Origin: Burkholderiaceae bacterium
GTDB lineage: Bacteria > Pseudomonadota > Gammaproteobacteria > Burkholderiales > Burkholderiaceae_D
Direction: 5' to 3'
Length of the DNA stretch: 14,812 nt
Assembly (NCBI GenBank): GCA_014379395.1
Contig: JACMLV010000086.1
Location: 1-14,812, forward strand
The first letter of the stretch is position 1. The number at the start of each line of letters is the position of its first letter. The position numbers and the translations under genes are program-made. The notes below the pieces were generated by a model. The model was given only the letters and a program-made list of their open reading frames with translations, made no database searches and was not told the origin of the DNA. This document shows, piece after piece, positions 12,956 to 14,812 of the stretch.

Positions 12956-14689
12956 TCAGTACACGTCGTGCTGCGTGTTGTTGATGTTGAATTTGCCGGT
13001 CGGCGTGATCAGCTTCTTATCCTTGATGACGGCTTTCAGCTTGCGCGTCTTGTCGTCCACCACCACGATCGCCGATTCCTTGTCCTTGGCGCTCCACACC
13101 GAGAACCACACTTCGTCGCCGGCCTTGTTGTATTCAGGCTGCACGATGCGCTTGGCGCCCTCGCCCAGATTGGCCCACTCGGCGATCGGCAGCACGGTGA
13201 AGCCCTTGTCGAGGTTGGCGATGTCGAACACGGCGATCGACTGGCTCATCTTGACGTCCGGATTCAAAGGCGTGTCGACCCACAGGTTCTTCGACTTCGG
13301 ATGGGTCTTGATGAACAGCGAACCGCCGCCCTGGCCCTTGACGGTGTCGACCACTTTCCAGGCCTGCGCCTTGTGCTTGATCGGGTCGGTGCCGATCATC
13401 GAAATGGTTTCGTCGCCCAGGTGGCTGGTGGCCCAGACCGGACCGTGCTTCGGATGGATGAAGTTGGCGCCGCGGCCAGGATGCGGCGTCTTGCCGACAT
13501 CGACGATGGCGGCCATCTTGCCTTCCTTGGTGTCGACCACGGCGATCTTGTTGGAGGCGTTGGCCGCCACCAGGAAGTAGCGCCCGGTCGAATCGAGGCC
13601 GCCGTCATGCAGGAATTTCGCGGCGTCGAGCGTGGTCACCTTCAGGTTGTTGATGTCCTTGTAATCGACCAGCATGATCTTGCCGGTTTCCTTGGCGTTG
13701 ACCACGAACTCGGGACGATAGTGCGAGGCGACGATGGAGGCCACGCGCGGCTCCGGATGGTACTCGTTGTCGACCGTCATGCCGCGGGTCGAGATGACCT
13801 TGAGCGGCTTGAGCGTGTCGCCTTCCATGATCACGAACTGCGGCGGCCAGTAGTCGCCGGCGATGGCGTACTTGTCCTCGAAACCCTTGAACTTCGAGGT
13901 TTCCACCGAGCGCGCCTCGAGGCCGACCTTCATTTCGGCGACCGTGTCCGGTTTTTCCATCCACAAGTCGATCAGGTTGATGCGCGCGTCGCGGCCGATG
14001 ACGAACAGGTAGCGGCCCGAAGCCGAGGTGCGCGAAATATGCACCGCGTAGCCGGTCTTGACGATGTTGATGATCTGCTTGGTGTCGCCGTCGATCAGCG
14101 CCACTTCGCCGGAATCGCGCAAGGTGGTCGAGAAGATGTTGGCGATGTTGTACTTGTTCATCTTCTTGGTCGGACGCTTGGACACCGGAATGACTTCCTT
14201 CCAGGTCGCCAGCATGTCCTTGATGCCGAACTCGGGCGGCACCGGCGGTTCCTGCTGGATGTAGCGCGCCATCATGTCGACTTCTTTTTCCGACAGATCG
14301 CCCGAGGTGCCCCAGTTCGGCATACCGGCCGGCGAACCGTAATTGATGAACACTTTGAGGTAATCGGTGCCTTTGCCCAGCGTCAGATCCGGGGTCAAGG
14401 CCTTGCCGGTGGCGCCCTTGCGCAGCACACCGTGACAGCCGGCGCAGCGCTGGAAATAGATCTGCTTGCCGGCCTCGAATTCGGCCGCCGTCATCGGCGG
14501 CGCCTTCGGATTGATATTCTGGTGCATCGCCTCGCCAGCCAGCGGCGAACCGCCGGCCTGGTATTTCACTTCGGCCGCGCCATGGCTGCCGGCCTTGTCT
14601 TGGGCATGCGCGACGCCGAATGCGAACGGCAGCGCGGCCAATACGACGGCCAGGTGGCGGATCAAGGGCTGCTTGAGTCTCGACTTCAT
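12956..14689 (-). CDS. nirS: Cytochrome cd1 nitrite reductase
   Basis: A 577-residue periplasmic enzyme that reduces nitrite to nitric oxide in denitrification. It has a Sec signal peptide (to about Ala29, VAHA-QDK). A cytochrome c domain follows with haem c site CAGCH (82-86), and residues 150-577 are an eight-bladed haem d1 propeller. His217 in YAVHISR fits the proximal d1 ligand. His323 in ASHYRPEF and His361 in FLHDGG fit the two active-site histidines known as His327 and His369 in Pseudomonas aeruginosa. The stretch GKTPHPGRGANFIHPKHGP and the C-terminus NTQHDVY are hallmarks. AAGGGGA precedes the ATG. All key residues are present, so it should be active if haem d1 is supplied. It is the first gene of the nirS-nirM-NirF-like operon. 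Confidence 0.98.
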   Translation of the reverse strand: MKSRLKQPLIRHLAVVLAALPFAFGVAHAQDKAGSHGAAEVKYQAGGSPLAGEAMHQNINPKAPPMTAAEFEAGKQIYFQRCAGCHGVLRKGATGKALTPDLTLGKGTDYLKVFINYGSPAGMPNWGTSGDLSEKEVDMMARYIQQEPPVPPEFGIKDMLATWKEVIPVSKRPTKKMNKYNIANIFSTTLRDSGEVALIDGDTKQIINIVKTGYAVHISRTSASGRYLFVIGRDARINLIDLWMEKPDTVAEMKVGLEARSVETSKFKGFEDKYAIAGDYWPPQFVIMEGDTLKPLKVISTRGMTVDNEYHPEPRVASIVASHYRPEFVVNAKETGKIMLVDYKDINNLKVTTLDAAKFLHDGGLDSTGRYFLVAANASNKIAVVDTKEGKMAAIVDVGKTPHPGRGANFIHPKHGPVWATSHLGDETISMIGTDPIKHKAQAWKVVDTVKGQGGGSLFIKTHPKSKNLWVDTPLNPDVKMSQSIAVFDIANLDKGFTVLPIAEWANLGEGAKRIVQPEYNKAGDEVWFSVWSAKDKESAIVVVDDKTRKLKAVIKDKKLITPTGKFNINNTQHDVY

Positions 14690-14764
14690 TATTAGTTCCC
14701 CTTCTGGTTAATAAGCTTTGAAAAGTCCGCATCGGAAAGACAAGATTGTGCTTGCCTTCAAACA

Positions 14765-14778
14765 TAACTTTTAATCAA
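14765..14778 (-). promoter_or_regulatory. Degenerate Fnr/Dnr-like site upstream of nirS
   Basis: On the minus strand the sequence TTGATTAAAAGTTA has a perfect left half (TTGAT) and a poor right half (AGTTA against ATCAA), 7 of 10 conserved positions. It is centred about 83 bp before the nirS start codon. Fnr/Dnr/NnrR-family control of nirS by low oxygen and nitric oxide is the rule in denitrifiers. This is the only candidate seen in the 123 bp available; a better site may lie beyond the window edge. Confidence 0.3.
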
Positions 14779-14812
14779 GGCTACGCTTGGGGAGCGACGA
14801 TTTCATTGCCCG

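Noticed and set aside
12950..14695. 581-codon open frame on the plus strand opposite nirS
   Set aside because: It mirrors the full length of nirS, has low-complexity His/Asp/Arg/Val-rich composition and no recognisable domain.

Overview
The window is high-GC DNA with the gene content and order of a betaproteobacterium. It most resembles the Oxalobacteraceae (Massilia, Duganella, Janthinobacterium). This rests on recalled similarity of GlmU, RsmD, CoaD, the Alvin-type ferredoxin and NirS, not on a search. Coding density is high. Nearly all non-coding sequence is concentrated in four places: 162-323, 798-1229, 4329-4702 and 7006-7204.

Left part (1-6108): the first codons of glmS (minus strand) diverge from an Lrp/AsnC-family regulator, across an AT-rich gap with helically phased GAAAT/ATTTC half-sites. 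A 1032-residue secreted protease gene follows: three PPC domains, an Ig-like Big_5 domain, a clostripain-type C11 peptidase, then RTX repeats with a type I secretion tail. It is flanked on both sides by tandem arrays of about 11-12 bp units resembling the DnaA box TTATCCACA. All units are in the same orientation, and three match exactly. The protease promoter has a 17-bp perfect palindrome over its -10 box. glmU (minus strand) converges on the protease gene.

Middle part (6109-8967): a DUF6279-type lipoprotein gene diverges from glmU with only 29 bp between start codons. After it come an inverted pair of GTAG-headed REP-like palindromes, rsmD, coaD, an Alvin-type 2[4Fe-4S] ferredoxin, and a chaB gene on the minus strand whose 5' end looks broken by a frameshift.

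Right part (9115-14812): a methyl-accepting chemotaxis protein overlaps by four bases a secreted chalcone-isomerase-like protein. Converging on them is a minus-strand denitrification operon: nirS (cytochrome cd1 nitrite reductase), a small cytochrome c (NirM-like electron donor) and a NirF-like haem-d1-type propeller protein. No other haem d1 biosynthesis genes lie in the window. A degenerate Fnr/Dnr-like site lies upstream of nirS.

The housekeeping genes cover cell-wall amino-sugar supply (glmS, glmU), rRNA methylation (rsmD) and coenzyme A synthesis (coaD). The accessory functions are the RTX protease, the MCP/CHI-like pair and the nitrite reductase operon. The least explained structure is the DnaA-box-like array around the protease gene.
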